From: Candidatus Falkowbacteria bacterium
GTDB lineage: Bacteria > Patescibacteriota > Patescibacteriia > Patescibacteriales > GWE2-39-37
Reading direction: 5' to 3'
DNA length: 56,770 bases
Assembly: GCA_013336275.1 (NCBI GenBank)
Contig: JAAXUA010000006.1
Coordinates: 1-56,770, forward strand
Made by a program: the position numbers and the translations under genes. The notes under the pieces were generated by a model that was not told where the DNA came from, did no database searches, and saw only the letters and a list, made by a program, of their open reading frames with translations. Position 1 is the stretch's first letter. Every line of letters starts with the position of its first letter. This document shows positions 1-9,784 of the stretch, in pieces.

Positions 1-3000
1 CGACGTAGGAGTCGGCCGCCTGGTCGGTGTCCCAGGCGATGTCGATGGTGGTGTTGCCCACGTTGGCGGTCGAGACCGAACCCGGGATGATGGCTGGGCC
101 GGCTTGGGTGGTGAATGAGTAGCCGTCATCGATACAAGTACTTGAGGCGACAAGGCTGCCAGCTGCGGAACGTACTTGATAATAATAGGTGGTATTAGGG
201 TTAAGTCCCAGAAGGGTGACCGTATGACCGCCGAAGTGGCTAAACTCGTCACGAAGAGTGGCGCTGCCAGCCGAGATAGCATCGGAAAAATCACAGCCAG
301 CGCTGGTCTTGTAATAAACCAATGAATCGGCCAGCTTCGTCGTCTCCCAATTGATAGTCGCCTGAGTAGTATAAACGGCCGTGTGGTTGATCGACCCGCC
401 CTTGATGGCTGGTGGCAACTCCTCGGTGCTGGAACCGAACGAACCGCCACCACCTTCGCCAAAATTCTGGTAGCCATCGGCTTGGGCCTGGATTATGGGT
501 GACACGAACGAGTCGTTGCCGCTCCCGTCCTTGGTAGTGACATAATAATAGGTGGGTTCGATCGACGGTGCGTTGTTGTCGGTAAAATAATTAATAGTCG
601 AGCTAGTGATAGTGCCGTAGTGATGGAATGTCGCCTGGCCGTCGGTCGAACGGTAGATGTTGTAGCTCGAAAAACTGCCAGAGGGCTGATTGACACTGAC
701 CACCTTCCAGGCGAAGAACAAGCGGAAGTCAGTCAAGCCATCCTTGATATTGGAAGTGTCCTGGATCATGAAGCTCTGTGGGGTTTCGGGAGTGGTGGCC
801 GACTGCACAGTCGAAACATTGCCGAACAAATCACGGAATTGAGCATAGATAGTCAGCGGATTGGTACTAAGTGAACTCGTGGCGCTGGCAGCATAATCAA
901 CCCACCCCGCATTGTTGCTCGGAGAGAAGCTGGCGTAATCAGTAGGATTGTCCGAATAGCGCATAGACACAGGCGAGTTGTCGGTGGTAGAGAAGCGGAA
1001 AATACGCGGACTGGACGAAGCGACAATGACTGGATAATTAGCGGCTGACACCGGGGCTCGGCTATCCAGAACGAAATCGGCTGAATCGCTAGAGCCGGAT
1101 GAACGCGCGGCCTCGCCATCATTAGCAATGACCCTGATGCGGGCATTGGCAATCTGATCAATGGTAACAGATTGCTTCGGGTCCCAAGAAAGTTGATATG
1201 CATTGAAGGTAGAAGTGGCCACGGCCTTGGTTGCAGTGGCCGCAACGGAAAGGCCGGCGGTAATCGGCGAATAGCTTGACCCGCCATTGGTCGAATATTC
1301 AAAAGAGGGGGTGATGTTGTCAGTGATAGTATCAATATCCCTGGCCTGATAACCGATAAAGACCTTGCCATAATCCGGATCAGTGGAAGTGGTAACCTGG
1401 TGGGCAGTAACGCCAGCAACTTCAGGAGGCTCATTGGCAACATAAACAATGGTAATTCCCTGATTAGCACCGCCAAGAAGGGTCGGGGTGTTCGCCCCGT
1501 CCGATTCTAGCGTAACTAAATAGCGAAACCATCTATTGTCAGAAGACGTAGCGTGGGCGGTGTTGATGGCCTGGCCGATCGCGGCGCCATTGACGGCAGA
1601 AGTGTAAAAAGTGCTAGCATCATCCGGACCGAGCCAAGCCGACCAAGTACCAGGCGTCCCCGGCGCGCCCGCATTGTCAGGTGCGGTCGAAATTTGGAAT
1701 TTTATGCCAGTGCCAGCTGCTAGATTCTGATACCACTGGATCTGGGCGATCATATTCGCGAAACTGCCCGTATCATAAGCATTGGAAATGAGAGTGCCGG
1801 AAGGCTGATATTGATTGTAGCCGAAGGTAATATTATCAAGAGACGGACTTTGCGCCGGATCGGCAGTTGAAAAAGCTGCCCGGTATTGGACAAAGCGATC
1901 ACCCGCACGGACGCAGCTATTGCCAGAAGAAATCGATGCGCCATTGCCGATGTCTGGGCAAGTGGTTATGTCGTCAGCGGCCCAGTTAATATCGTCAGGA
2001 TTGCCCACCGAAAGTTCATCCACGTTTAATACCAATTCTACAAAATCAGTATTAAGGGAGCGCCGAAGGGCTAGTTCCGTTTCGCTATTTTCTTGCGAGT
2101 TAAAAGTCAGTTCTTGGTTGGTTGGCTGAATATATTCTGACTCTGGGTTGGCAATTCCTAAGAATTCGCTCAAACCAGAAGCTAAACTTGAAATAATATT
2201 TAAAAATGATGAGCCCCCGATGATGCTAGCATACTCGGTTGACTGCCCAGACTGATCACTGAATGCAAGCAGCTGATAGTTGATAACGACCGAACCGTTT
2301 GTGTCAGAACCGCTGCCGCCGCCAGCCTGAGTCGATGAAGCATAGGTAGCGCCGCCACCTGGTCCACCGTCGCCTCCGCCAGTAAAATATTCATAGTTAC
2401 ATTCGCCATAATCATAGTCATCATAGTCATAACCGTAGCCGCCCTGACCGCCCTTAGCCTCAATCAAGCGTGTCGACCCTGAAACAACTGCGCTCGAACC
2501 GCCACCGCCACCGCTACCAGAGGCATAGCAATAATTATCGCCCCAACCATTCTGTGAATTATTACCGCCGGTGCCGTTCGCATAGCCGAAGCCTCCTGAA
2601 CCTCCGCCAGCGCCGTCATCTCCATTATAATATTGGCGCGACCCGCCAGCGCCACCGACATAAATTTTTAAGGTTGCTCCAGGGGTGACGGATAAAGTTG
2701 AAGAGGCCAAATCGCTGCTACCTCCAGAGGTGTCAGATGAGCCACCGCCACCGCCCCGAATAACCACACTGATTGAGGTAACTCCTGTCGGCACTATCCA
2801 ATTAACAAAAGCCCCAGTGTAGCCAAAAGAGGTGCTGCTGGCCACTCCGCCGCAGCCGTTGTTAGTACAGCTGGCAGAGCATGCCGCTGGGCAAGCTCCA
2901 TTGCCTCCGCCACTATCACACTGTTCCCCTGCCTCCTGCACTCCATTGCCGCAAACCGGGCCGATGCCAATAGAAAAATTAGAGCACGCCGAATAGTTTG

Positions 3001-6000
3001 ATTCAGGGGTGACTTGTGGTGAATTGCGACTCTTGATCCGCCAAGAATAACCGCCATCAGCTAATGAGCCCTTGTTCCAATCAGTAGCGCTGATCCAGCC
3101 ACTGTTGCTATCGAGGCTGCCGCAGCCGGCGCCATTATGGAATTCGACATAATATTCCTTGTCGCTATCACCATCCAAATCGTCATAAGCCGCCCAGGAC
3201 ATAGTGGCCGAGTTGCTGGTCGTTGCCACGCTGCGATTGGGACTGGCAGGTTCGTTCGGGGCGTAATTGTAGTGTCTGGAAGAAGCGGCAACATAGATAT
3301 ATCCGCTGCCGTCTATATACTCATCCAGGGCCGCAATTTTATTGCCCGTAAGGTCGCCAGCAGCAGCCAGATGACCAGTATCCAGCTCTTCCCAGCTACT
3401 ACCATTATTATTCCAAAGATATAGTCCGACATCATAACCGGCCTGCGCTTCGCCGTAACCGCGCCAATTTATAGTCAAACCCGTTGTCGAAGCAAGGGCG
3501 TAATTACTTTTCAACCGATAAATCTGATAGTCGTATTGATCATGTCCAGTTGTCAATTTCGTTTCCCAATATGAACTGTCTGAGGCGCTGGTCAAGTTCT
3601 TATTGCCGCCAGCCGGAGAGGTCAATGCCGAAACCAGCGGCAACGAAACACCTGCCGTCTCCCAAGCTTCACTGCCAGAAGTGCCTATGTTTATGTATTT
3701 GACCGTCGGCGCGATCGAACCGTTGCTGCGACCAGAGCGAACCTTTACAGAAAAAGGTTGGGCCACTGGGTTAGTCCACGCAAGGTTGTTCCAAGACGAT
3801 ACAGACCTACCCAAATCCACGAAACTCGAAGTAAAGGTACCGGACGGCAGATAGCTGCCAACATTGACACTGACGTTAGCGCTGTCGAGGGTTGGGTTTT
3901 GTGTTTGATCAGCCGATGCATTGAGGGTTGCCTGGTACCAAAGATATCGATTAGTGCTCGATGCACAAGTCGTGTTCAGAGTTGCCGTTCCATTCGATCC
4001 AGTAGCGGCTATATCACACGTTCCCGAGGCGAAACTTGGGGTCGTTGTTGAATTTGTTGCTTTTACTTTATAGCTAATAGTTGGCCCGACGGCCACAGAC
4101 GGCCCGGTTATCGTCAAGTTATCAATATAAGTTCCTGCTCCGCTTGATATATTGATCGTGTGTGAGCCGGCCGAAACAACTTTCGAGTTTGAGCATGAAT
4201 ACCAATTATTGATTGGTGATAGCGTGCAAGTAGCCGCGCCAGTGCCATCGACATTTGAACTAGCTGTTACCCCCCCGTTTGTCGTATACGCATTGTATGT
4301 CCAAGAAACCGTTCCTGCGCCCGAAGTAAACGCCTTTGAGATGCTCGGAGAAGCTCCCCCCATCGATACGCTGTTTGATGGATTTCCAAAAGCATTACCA
4401 CTAACAGTCCCGCTATTCACCGTCCACCCTGTGAAGCTAGTAAACGCATCGGAAAACAACGTTACATTAGCCGTTGGCACTGTCTCTGTCCAAGAAAAAT
4501 TATTCCAAATATTATTCAAGGCTGTGCCTGCGTCAAAATATGAAGTGTACGTTCCGCTAGCATAATAAGTATAAACCGTGCCGTATTTGGAAACGTAGGC
4601 TGTCGTGTTGTTTCTGCCCGAAAAATAAACATTACCGTTATTGTCCGAGGTTACGGCATAACCTTGTGTGACATTTGGAACGCTGAATGAACTTACTAGA
4701 GCAAAGCTTGAATTCAGTCTTGTGTGCATCGTCCCGCCATTTCCGGTCAAATAAATATACCCGGCCGAATCCACTGCCACCTGCATATTGGATCCTCCAT
4801 AACTATTGGTGGCACTTAAAAATGTACCGTCAGGAGCAAATTTTTGAACTCGTGTTGGGTAATCTGTAACATAAATATTCCCCGAGGAATCTAATGTTAC
4901 ATCTGCAGGCGAATAAAATTGACCATTTGCGGTGCCTTGAGCAGCCGTGCCACTGGTGTGCCATCCGTAACCGGAGCCGCCATCCCATCCCAACCACGCG
5001 ACGAAACCGCCATCGCTCGATCGGTATTTGTCAATTTTAAAACCCGAATCATTGGCGACATAGAGGTAGCCTGATTGGTCAATGGTGATACCCTTGCCAC
5101 CTGGATGGCTGATCGAATAGACAAAACCCCCGCTGGAATTATACTTTTTAAAAGATGGTATTCCTGACTTGGTTATAAAATAGAAATTTTGTGCGGAATC
5201 AACCGCGACATCATAGGCCCAAGCCACATTATCATTAGCACTGACAAAGCCTGTCTTATCAAGCAACAAGGTGCTGCCGTCTGGACTGTATTTCAAGATA
5301 TGCCCAGACGAGCTTTGTCCATCAACCAAATAGATATTGCCAGCGCTATCAATTGTCATGCCTCTTGTCAGGGTATATCTTCCGTCATTGAACTGAAAAG
5401 TGTTAGTAAACGATGAGTTTTGTACAGCTAGCTGGATGCTGGAGCTGGCTCCGGTCGAACCGTTGGCCACGACATTGGACATGCCACTGGCAGCCAAGCT
5501 GCGATTGTTGAAGCCGCCGGTCAAATTGCCAGGCCCGGGCGTAATCACCGAATCGGTTGTTTGAGACAAGCTGTAGTTCTGGCTGGTCTGTGCCAACTTG
5601 ACCGAGTTGCCGCCGACGGCCGTCGAAGAGGTGGCGCCGGCATTGAAATCCGCATCCGTGGTCTGGGTGGTTGAGCTAGCGGCAATATTCAAAGCGATAT
5701 TCTGACCGGACAAGTTAAGGGTCGAAGATGCAGCCAAATATCGATCCCAGCCGGTCATAGTTGCAAAGCCCGCCGAAACACCGTTGGACCAATCTATCTG
5801 CTTAAAATCCTTAGTCGCGGCCCAAGTCGGGAGCTTGCCGCCAAAAAGCAGGTTCGTGATAAGGGAGGACATGACTGAGACAGCCACGATTGCGGTTACG
5901 CCGGCGAGCGAGAATAATCTAACCCTGCCCTGAACCTTCTTGTAAGACGCATAGGAAAAGGGGCAGGAACGCAATTCTCTTTGTCGGAAAAATAGATTAA

Positions 6001-6211
6001 ATGAATTTCCTGGATCAGCGAAAAGTATAACTAAAAACTTGTACAGATCAGTCACCACCTGCCAGAACACCAAGTAGACATTCAAACCGATGATGCCGAA
6101 ATAAAAAATGCTCGAGGCATAGGGCTGATTCAGCCGTTGTTCGAGCTTCTGCGCCAATTTGAATTCTATCTGTTGTACCTTGCTTTGCAGCAAGTGAAAT
6201 ATTCTAAGCAT
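1..6211 (-). CDS. Giant multidomain surface protein, N-terminal 2070 residues (3' end outside window)
   Basis: One uninterrupted reading frame runs from ATG at 6211 to the left edge with no stop. Residues about 34-64 and 101-123 are hydrophobic membrane segments, so the rest is probably displayed outside. About 276-524 holds NHL-type beta-propeller repeats (VDSAGNIYL-like, about six). Later come Ser/Thr/Gly-rich beta domains, a fibronectin III-like stretch near 984-1064, a Myxococcus-type Cys motif CGNGVQEAGEQCDSG near 1087, and a Gly-rich domain near 1145-1313. Two more fibronectin III-like units follow near 1817-1900 and 1941-2017. It has its own promoter and lies behind the terminator of the tsaC operon. 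Inference: adhesin or host-contact protein. The domain reading is by eye, so exact borders are uncertain. Confidence 0.88.
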   Translation of the reverse strand, partial: MLRIFHLLQSKVQQIEFKLAQKLEQRLNQPYASSIFYFGIIGLNVYLVFWQVVTDLYKFLVILFADPGNSFNLFFRQRELRSCPFSYASYKKVQGRVRLFSLAGVTAIVAVSVMSSLITNLLFGGKLPTWAATKDFKQIDWSNGVSAGFATMTGWDRYLAASSTLNLSGQNIALNIAASSTTQTTDADFNAGATSSTAVGGNSVKLAQTSQNYSLSQTTDSVITPGPGNLTGGFNNRSLAASGMSNVVANGSTGASSSIQLAVQNSSFTNTFQFNDGRYTLTRGMTIDSAGNIYLVDGQSSSGHILKYSPDGSTLLLDKTGFVSANDNVAWAYDVAVDSAQNFYFITKSGIPSFKKYNSSGGFVYSISHPGGKGITIDQSGYLYVANDSGFKIDKYRSSDGGFVAWLGWDGGSGYGWHTSGTAAQGTANGQFYSPADVTLDSSGNIYVTDYPTRVQKFAPDGTFLSATNSYGGSNMQVAVDSAGYIYLTGNGGTMHTRLNSSFALVSSFSVPNVTQGYAVTSDNNGNVYFSGRNNTTAYVSKYGTVYTYYASGTYTSYFDAGTALNNIWNNFSWTETVPTANVTLFSDAFTSFTGWTVNSGTVSGNAFGNPSNSVSMGGASPSISKAFTSGAGTVSWTYNAYTTNGGVTASSNVDGTGAATCTLSPINNWYSCSNSKVVSAGSHTINISSGAGTYIDNLTITGPSVAVGPTISYKVKATNSTTTPSFASGTCDIAATGSNGTATLNTTCASSTNRYLWYQATLNASADQTQNPTLDSANVSVNVGSYLPSGTFTSSFVDLGRSVSSWNNLAWTNPVAQPFSVKVRSGRSNGSIAPTVKYINIGTSGSEAWETAGVSLPLVSALTSPAGGNKNLTSASDSSYWETKLTTGHDQYDYQIYRLKSNYALASTTGLTINWRGYGEAQAGYDVGLYLWNNNGSSWEELDTGHLAAAGDLTGNKIAALDEYIDGSGYIYVAASSRHYNYAPNEPASPNRSVATTSNSATMSWAAYDDLDGDSDKEYYVEFHNGAGCGSLDSNSGWISATDWNKGSLADGGYSWRIKSRNSPQVTPESNYSACSNFSIGIGPVCGNGVQEAGEQCDSGGGNGACPAACSASCTNNGCGGVASSTSFGYTGAFVNWIVPTGVTSISVVIRGGGGGSSDTSGGSSDLASSTLSVTPGATLKIYVGGAGGSRQYYNGDDGAGGGSGGFGYANGTGGNNSQNGWGDNYCYASGSGGGGGSSAVVSGSTRLIEAKGGQGGYGYDYDDYDYGECNYEYFTGGGDGGPGGGATYASSTQAGGGSGSDTNGSVVINYQLLAFSDQSGQSTEYASIIGGSSFLNIISSLASGLSEFLGIANPESEYIQPTNQELTFNSQENSETELALRRSLNTDFVELVLNVDELSVGNPDDINWAADDITTCPDIGNGASISSGNSCVRAGDRFVQYRAAFSTADPAQSPSLDNITFGYNQYQPSGTLISNAYDTGSFANMIAQIQWYQNLAAGTGIKFQISTAPDNAGAPGTPGTWSAWLGPDDASTFYTSAVNGAAIGQAINTAHATSSDNRWFRYLVTLESDGANTPTLLGGANQGITIVYVANEPPEVAGVTAHQVTTSTDPDYGKVFIGYQARDIDTITDNITPSFEYSTNGGSSYSPITAGLSVAATATKAVATSTFNAYQLSWDPKQSVTIDQIANARIRVIANDGEAARSSGSSDSADFVLDSRAPVSAANYPVIVASSSPRIFRFSTTDNSPVSMRYSDNPTDYASFSPSNNAGWVDYAASATSSLSTNPLTIYAQFRDLFGNVSTVQSATTPETPQSFMIQDTSNIKDGLTDFRLFFAWKVVSVNQPSGSFSSYNIYRSTDGQATFHHYGTITSSTINYFTDNNAPSIEPTYYYVTTKDGSGNDSFVSPIIQAQADGYQNFGEGGGGSFGSSTEELPPAIKGGSINHTAVYTTQATINWETTKLADSLVYYKTSAGCDFSDAISAGSATLRDEFSHFGGHTVTLLGLNPNTTYYYQVRSAAGSLVASSTCIDDGYSFTTQAGPAIIPGSVSTANVGNTTIDIAWDTDQAADSYV

Positions 6212-6242
6212 GGATAATAAAATACTCTTTGTGAGTAAGCTT

Positions 6243-6271
6243 ATTATAACATATTTTACAACATCCAAGAA
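6243..6271 (-). promoter_or_regulatory. Promoter of the giant surface protein gene
   Basis: On the minus strand a perfect -10 box TATAAT (6243-6248) lies 17 bases from a weak -35 TTCTTG (6266-6271). Transcription would start near 6236, giving a leader of about 25 bases before the ATG at 6211. Confidence 0.5.
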
Positions 6272-6280
6272 GTGAACTTA

Positions 6281-6317
6281 TAAAAAATAAATAAGGAGCT
6301 CTTGGCTCCTTATTTAT
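6281..6317 (-). terminator. Intrinsic terminator of the tsaC operon
   Basis: A 13-bp stem (6287-6299 with 6305-6317) with a 5-base loop is followed on the minus strand by TTTTTTA. It lies 24 bases after the tsaC stop and separates that operon from the giant gene. Confidence 0.8.
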
Positions 6318-6340
6318 CAATATCGAATCTGTAATTCTTG

Positions 6341-6952
6341 TTATATTTTCCCAATAATTTCAACTGCGCCTTGGCGGATTAACTTTATTTCACCAGAAGA
6401 GGCGTCAACTACAGTCGAGCCGAGGGATGGTTCAAGTGCTCCGCCGTCGGCCAGAGCCGCAATCATTCCAGCTTCATTTTTGAAGTAAGCCTGGACCTGC
6501 TCGCCGGAAAGCGCTGCAGGCTGACCGCTAGGGTTGGCGGAGGTTGAAATTATCGGTCGGCCCAGTCTTCGTGACAGGCTGGTTGCCATCCGATTGCTCG
6601 ACAAGCGGACGCCGACTTTTTCCTGGCCGAATACTCCCAAAAACTCCGGTCTTACAGGAAGAATCATGGACAAGGCGCCTGGCCAATACCTTCTTGCCAG
6701 GCGCCGCGACAACGCGTTGAACTCGAAATATTTTTCGGCCATCGCCCGACTCCCCACCAAGACCAGCAGCTGCTTGTTCTTATCCTTGCCCTTGATCGAA
6801 TAAATTTTTTCCACTGCTGCCTGGTTGGTTGCATCGCAACCTAGGCCATAAACGGTTTCGGTCGGATAGGCGATTACTTCGCCTTGTGCCAGAAGAGCAG
6901 CCAGCTTCTTCAACTTGGCTGCCGTATCGGTTTTCAGGTCCAAAATCATCAT
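6341..6952 (-). CDS. tsaC: Threonylcarbamoyl-AMP synthase (TsaC/Sua5/YrdC family)
   Basis: This 203-residue enzyme makes threonylcarbamoyl-AMP from threonine, bicarbonate and ATP, the first step of the t6A modification at position 37 of ANN-decoding tRNAs. The family signature is clear: YPTETVYGLGCDA near residue 30, a KGKDKNKQLLVLV segment near 54-66, and STSANPSGQPA near 137. The length fits the short TsaC form, without the extra C-terminal domain of Sua5. It is the last gene of a seven-gene minus-strand operon. Its ATG overlaps the stop of the cvpA-like gene by 4 bases, so translation is probably coupled. A terminator follows directly. Confidence 0.95.
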   Translation of the reverse strand: MMILDLKTDTAAKLKKLAALLAQGEVIAYPTETVYGLGCDATNQAAVEKIYSIKGKDKNKQLLVLVGSRAMAEKYFEFNALSRRLARRYWPGALSMILPVRPEFLGVFGQEKVGVRLSSNRMATSLSRRLGRPIISTSANPSGQPAALSGEQVQAYFKNEAGMIAALADGGALEPSLGSTVVDASSGEIKLIRQGAVEIIGKI

Positions 6953-7470
6953 ATGTTCAAAAGCGACTTGAGCACTTCGAGTACCTGCGGGAAAACCGGT
7001 TTGACGAACAGGATAAAATTAATGAAATAAGGCGCGGCCTCCGACTTGGCGAGAGAAGCTGTCACCCAGGTACCCACGATCGGTTGGCCCGAAATGGTAT
7101 AGAGCCCCAAGCCGATCAAGAAGAAGCCTTCGATCAGGCCGAAAACTGCGCCGGCCAAACGGTTGATCGTTTTCAGGAAAGGAATAATCGTCAGGATGTC
7201 GAAGACGTGATCTAAAAGATAGAAGCCGAGCGCGATCAAGCGGTTGATAAGGCCATAGAGCAGGAAGAAAACCGTCACCTTGCCCAAAACCTCGTGTCCC
7301 AAAAACCAGCCCGAAGCCCAATCGTAAGCCGGCTGGTAAAACCAGCTGGCCAAGAGCACGCCGCCTATGACGGCGATGAGCGAGCCGAGAGTCCGGATTA
7401 GCCCGAAGAATAGGCCATAGAAGATAAACCCGGCCAGGATGATCAGCAGTATCGCGTCAAAAATTGCCAT
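6949..7470 (-). CDS. CvpA-family membrane protein
   Basis: A 173-residue integral membrane protein with about four hydrophobic segments: 1-30 (FDAILLIILAGFIFYGLFFG), 31-50, 65-90 and 100-135. The layout matches the CvpA/colicin V production family, whose members are inner-membrane proteins of poorly defined role. The N-terminal pattern D-ILL..G...G...G-IR is typical. It lies 5 bases after the Kazal-type gene and overlaps tsaC by 4 bases, so it is an internal member of the operon. The family assignment rests on topology and the N-terminal motif. Confidence 0.75.
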   Translation of the reverse strand: MAIFDAILLIILAGFIFYGLFFGLIRTLGSLIAVIGGVLLASWFYQPAYDWASGWFLGHEVLGKVTVFFLLYGLINRLIALGFYLLDHVFDILTIIPFLKTINRLAGAVFGLIEGFFLIGLGLYTISGQPIVGTWVTASLAKSEAAPYFINFILFVKPVFPQVLEVLKSLLNI

Positions 7471-7475
7471 GCGGA

Positions 7476-8240
7476 TTATTCCTCACCCAGCAAAGCCCTC
7501 AGCTCCGCGATTTCACGCTGCTGGGCTTTGATGATGTCTTTCAGCCGCTTGTTCTCGGCCTGCAGTACGCCGACCCGTTTCTCCCAGTCCTTGGCCTTCT
7601 TGGCCAAGATATTATTCTCGACAGTCAGATTTCTTGGCTTGGCAGCTTCCTTCTTGCACTCGCCAGCATAGAGGAACTCGGCTTTAGCGGCGCTAAGCAT
7701 GCACTTGTTGGAGTAAGTGGTCTTGATCGGATCGCAGGGGGCCTTGATGCACACCACCTTCTTCTGGCCGCAGACCGGGTTATAATCCATGGTGCAAGCC
7801 ACCGGTTCCTTGTTCTCTTTTTTGATTATGGGTTCAGCCTTCTTGCCGGAACCGCTCAAGGTCATTTTGACCTGGTTCGAATAAAGACCACATTTGCCGC
7901 CGAGGTATTCGCAGACGCGGACGTAGTAGATGCCATCGCCGGAGAAAGCCTCGAGCGTATCGTTCGACTTGTTCGGCTCGGCATAATAATGATACTGGTC
8001 GCCGGAGCGGAGCGGGTAAGTCGGGTCGGGATTGAGCGACCAGGCGATCTTAAAGCCATTGACCGAATTGCCATTGGTCGACCAGCTGATCTGGTTGTCG
8101 CCTCCGGCGGTCAAAGTAATCGATTTGACCGTGCTGACCGGCTGGGACTCATTGGTATAGGTGGCCAAGACAGCGTTGGCACCCACGACGAAAGCGGCAA
8201 CTAGCAATAATACCAGGGCCGCAAGCGATTTCTTTTGCAT
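7476..8240 (-). CDS. Secreted protein with Kazal-type domain and C-terminal coiled coil
   Basis: 254 residues with a Sec signal peptide (MQKKSLAALVLLLVAAFVVGANA). Residues about 30-130 form a beta-rich Ig/fibronectin-like region. About 148-195 is a Kazal-like domain: CTMDYNPVCGQ, then TYSNKCMLSAAKAEF and a closing GEC, with an inserted VCIKAPC segment. The last 55 residues are a heptad-rich coiled coil. Kazal domains are classically serine-protease inhibitors, but in bacteria the function is mostly unproven. The gene sits between metG and cvpA in a housekeeping operon, an odd place for a secreted protein. Confidence 0.75.
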   Translation of the reverse strand: MQKKSLAALVLLLVAAFVVGANAVLATYTNESQPVSTVKSITLTAGGDNQISWSTNGNSVNGFKIAWSLNPDPTYPLRSGDQYHYYAEPNKSNDTLEAFSGDGIYYVRVCEYLGGKCGLYSNQVKMTLSGSGKKAEPIIKKENKEPVACTMDYNPVCGQKKVVCIKAPCDPIKTTYSNKCMLSAAKAEFLYAGECKKEAAKPRNLTVENNILAKKAKDWEKRVGVLQAENKRLKDIIKAQQREIAELRALLGEE

Positions 8241-8257
8241 GAGCTTATCGTTAGTAA

Positions 8258-9784
8258 TTAGATTCTCGGAAACAAGGATTCCGGCTTGGTTACCGTGGCG
8301 CCTGGAACGAGGCCGCCGAAACGTGCCGCCTCATGGAAATCATTCTGCGACTCGCCTTCACGGCCTAAAGCTTGCCAAATCGCTTCTGCGACCTTCGGCA
8401 TGAACGGCCAAGCCAGCCAAGCGATGACCCGCAGAGTCTCAAGCCAGATATAGAAAGAGTTGCGCATGGCAACCGTGTCGGCCTGCCCTTCCTTCAGCGC
8501 CTTCCAGGGTGTCAATTCCGAAATATTCTTATCCAGCAGTCCGACCAGCTTCATGATGCCGGACAGCTCGTTGGAAACCAGGACGTTGTCCATAGAGTTG
8601 CAATAGACGCTCAGCTGGTATTTGACCTCTTGGATCAACTGTCCGTGCGTCAACTCAGGCTGGGTCGGCTCCGGCACCTTGCCATCATAACCGTTCAAAG
8701 TCATGGTAATGAGCCGTGACACCAGATTGCCAAGACCATTGGCCAAGTCAGCGTTATATTTCTCATCCAAGAATTTCCAAGTGATATCGCCATCATTACC
8801 GAAAGGCGTCGCGCCCATCAGGAGATAGCGGGTGCCGTCGACGCCGTATTTCTTGACCAGATCTTCGGGGGCGATGACGTTGCCAAGAGACTTCGACATC
8901 TTCTGCCCTTCAGACAAGAAGAAACCGTGCACGAACAGCTCTTGCTGCACCGGCAAGCCGAGTGACAGAAGCATGGCTGGCCAGATCGTGGCGTGGACGC
9001 GCAAGATGTCCTTGCCGATCAGCTGGACGTTGGCTGGCCAGAACTCCGGCGCCTTGCCGGCCTCGCCATCCCAGCCCAAGCCGGTGAGATAATTCAAAAA
9101 GGCATCGGCCCAGACATAGATTGTCTGATTCTCATCCCAAGGCACGGGAATGCCCCACTTGACCTTGGCCCGGGAAAACGCCACATCATTCAAGCCGTTC
9201 TGCTCGATGAAGCTGACCATCTCGTTCTTACGCTCGAGCGGGCGGATCTTCAATTCATCGCGCTTGATCTTGTCCAAAAGTATATCCTGATAGCTTGAGA
9301 GCTTGAACATGTAGGCCTCCTCGCTCATCCATTGCGGTGCGACCTTGTGGTCGGGGCAGAGCCCGTCGACCAGATCTTTTTCGTTCTTGAACTGCTCGCA
9401 CCCTTGGCAATAAAGGCCCTCGTATTTGCTCTTGTAAACATCCCCTTTATCGTACATCTGCTGCAAGGCCCGCTGAACGGCCAGCTTGTGTGCCGGATCC
9501 GTGGTTCGGATGAAGTTATCATTGGAAATATCCAATTCATCCCAGGCCAGCTGGAACTTGGCCGCCACTTCGTCGACGAATTGCTGCGGCTCTTTGCCCT
9601 CCTCTTCCGCTTTTTGGGCGATCTTGGCGCCATGCTCGTCGGTACCGGTCAGAAAAAAAGTCTTGTCGCCGGTCATGCGGTGATAGCGCGCCAAGACATC
9701 GGCGGCAATAGTGGTATAGGTATGTCCTAGGTGCGGCTGAGCGTTGACGTAATAGATCGGCGTAGTGACGTAAAATTTATTCAT
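8258..9784 (-). CDS. metG: Methionyl-tRNA synthetase
   Basis: 508 residues; charges tRNA-Met with methionine in the cytoplasm. The class I HIGH motif is HLGH (about residue 18) after the typical TTPIYYVNAQP start, and the KMSKS motif appears intact as KMSKSLGN near residue 295. A knuckle with CQGC and a later CPDH can bind zinc. The C-terminal EMAP/tRNA-binding domain found in many bacterial MetG proteins is absent, so this is the short form. Its first codons overlap the end of the upstream PHP gene by 8 bases. There is no SD. Confidence 0.97.
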   Translation of the reverse strand: MNKFYVTTPIYYVNAQPHLGHTYTTIAADVLARYHRMTGDKTFFLTGTDEHGAKIAQKAEEEGKEPQQFVDEVAAKFQLAWDELDISNDNFIRTTDPAHKLAVQRALQQMYDKGDVYKSKYEGLYCQGCEQFKNEKDLVDGLCPDHKVAPQWMSEEAYMFKLSSYQDILLDKIKRDELKIRPLERKNEMVSFIEQNGLNDVAFSRAKVKWGIPVPWDENQTIYVWADAFLNYLTGLGWDGEAGKAPEFWPANVQLIGKDILRVHATIWPAMLLSLGLPVQQELFVHGFFLSEGQKMSKSLGNVIAPEDLVKKYGVDGTRYLLMGATPFGNDGDITWKFLDEKYNADLANGLGNLVSRLITMTLNGYDGKVPEPTQPELTHGQLIQEVKYQLSVYCNSMDNVLVSNELSGIMKLVGLLDKNISELTPWKALKEGQADTVAMRNSFYIWLETLRVIAWLAWPFMPKVAEAIWQALGREGESQNDFHEAARFGGLVPGATVTKPESLFPRI

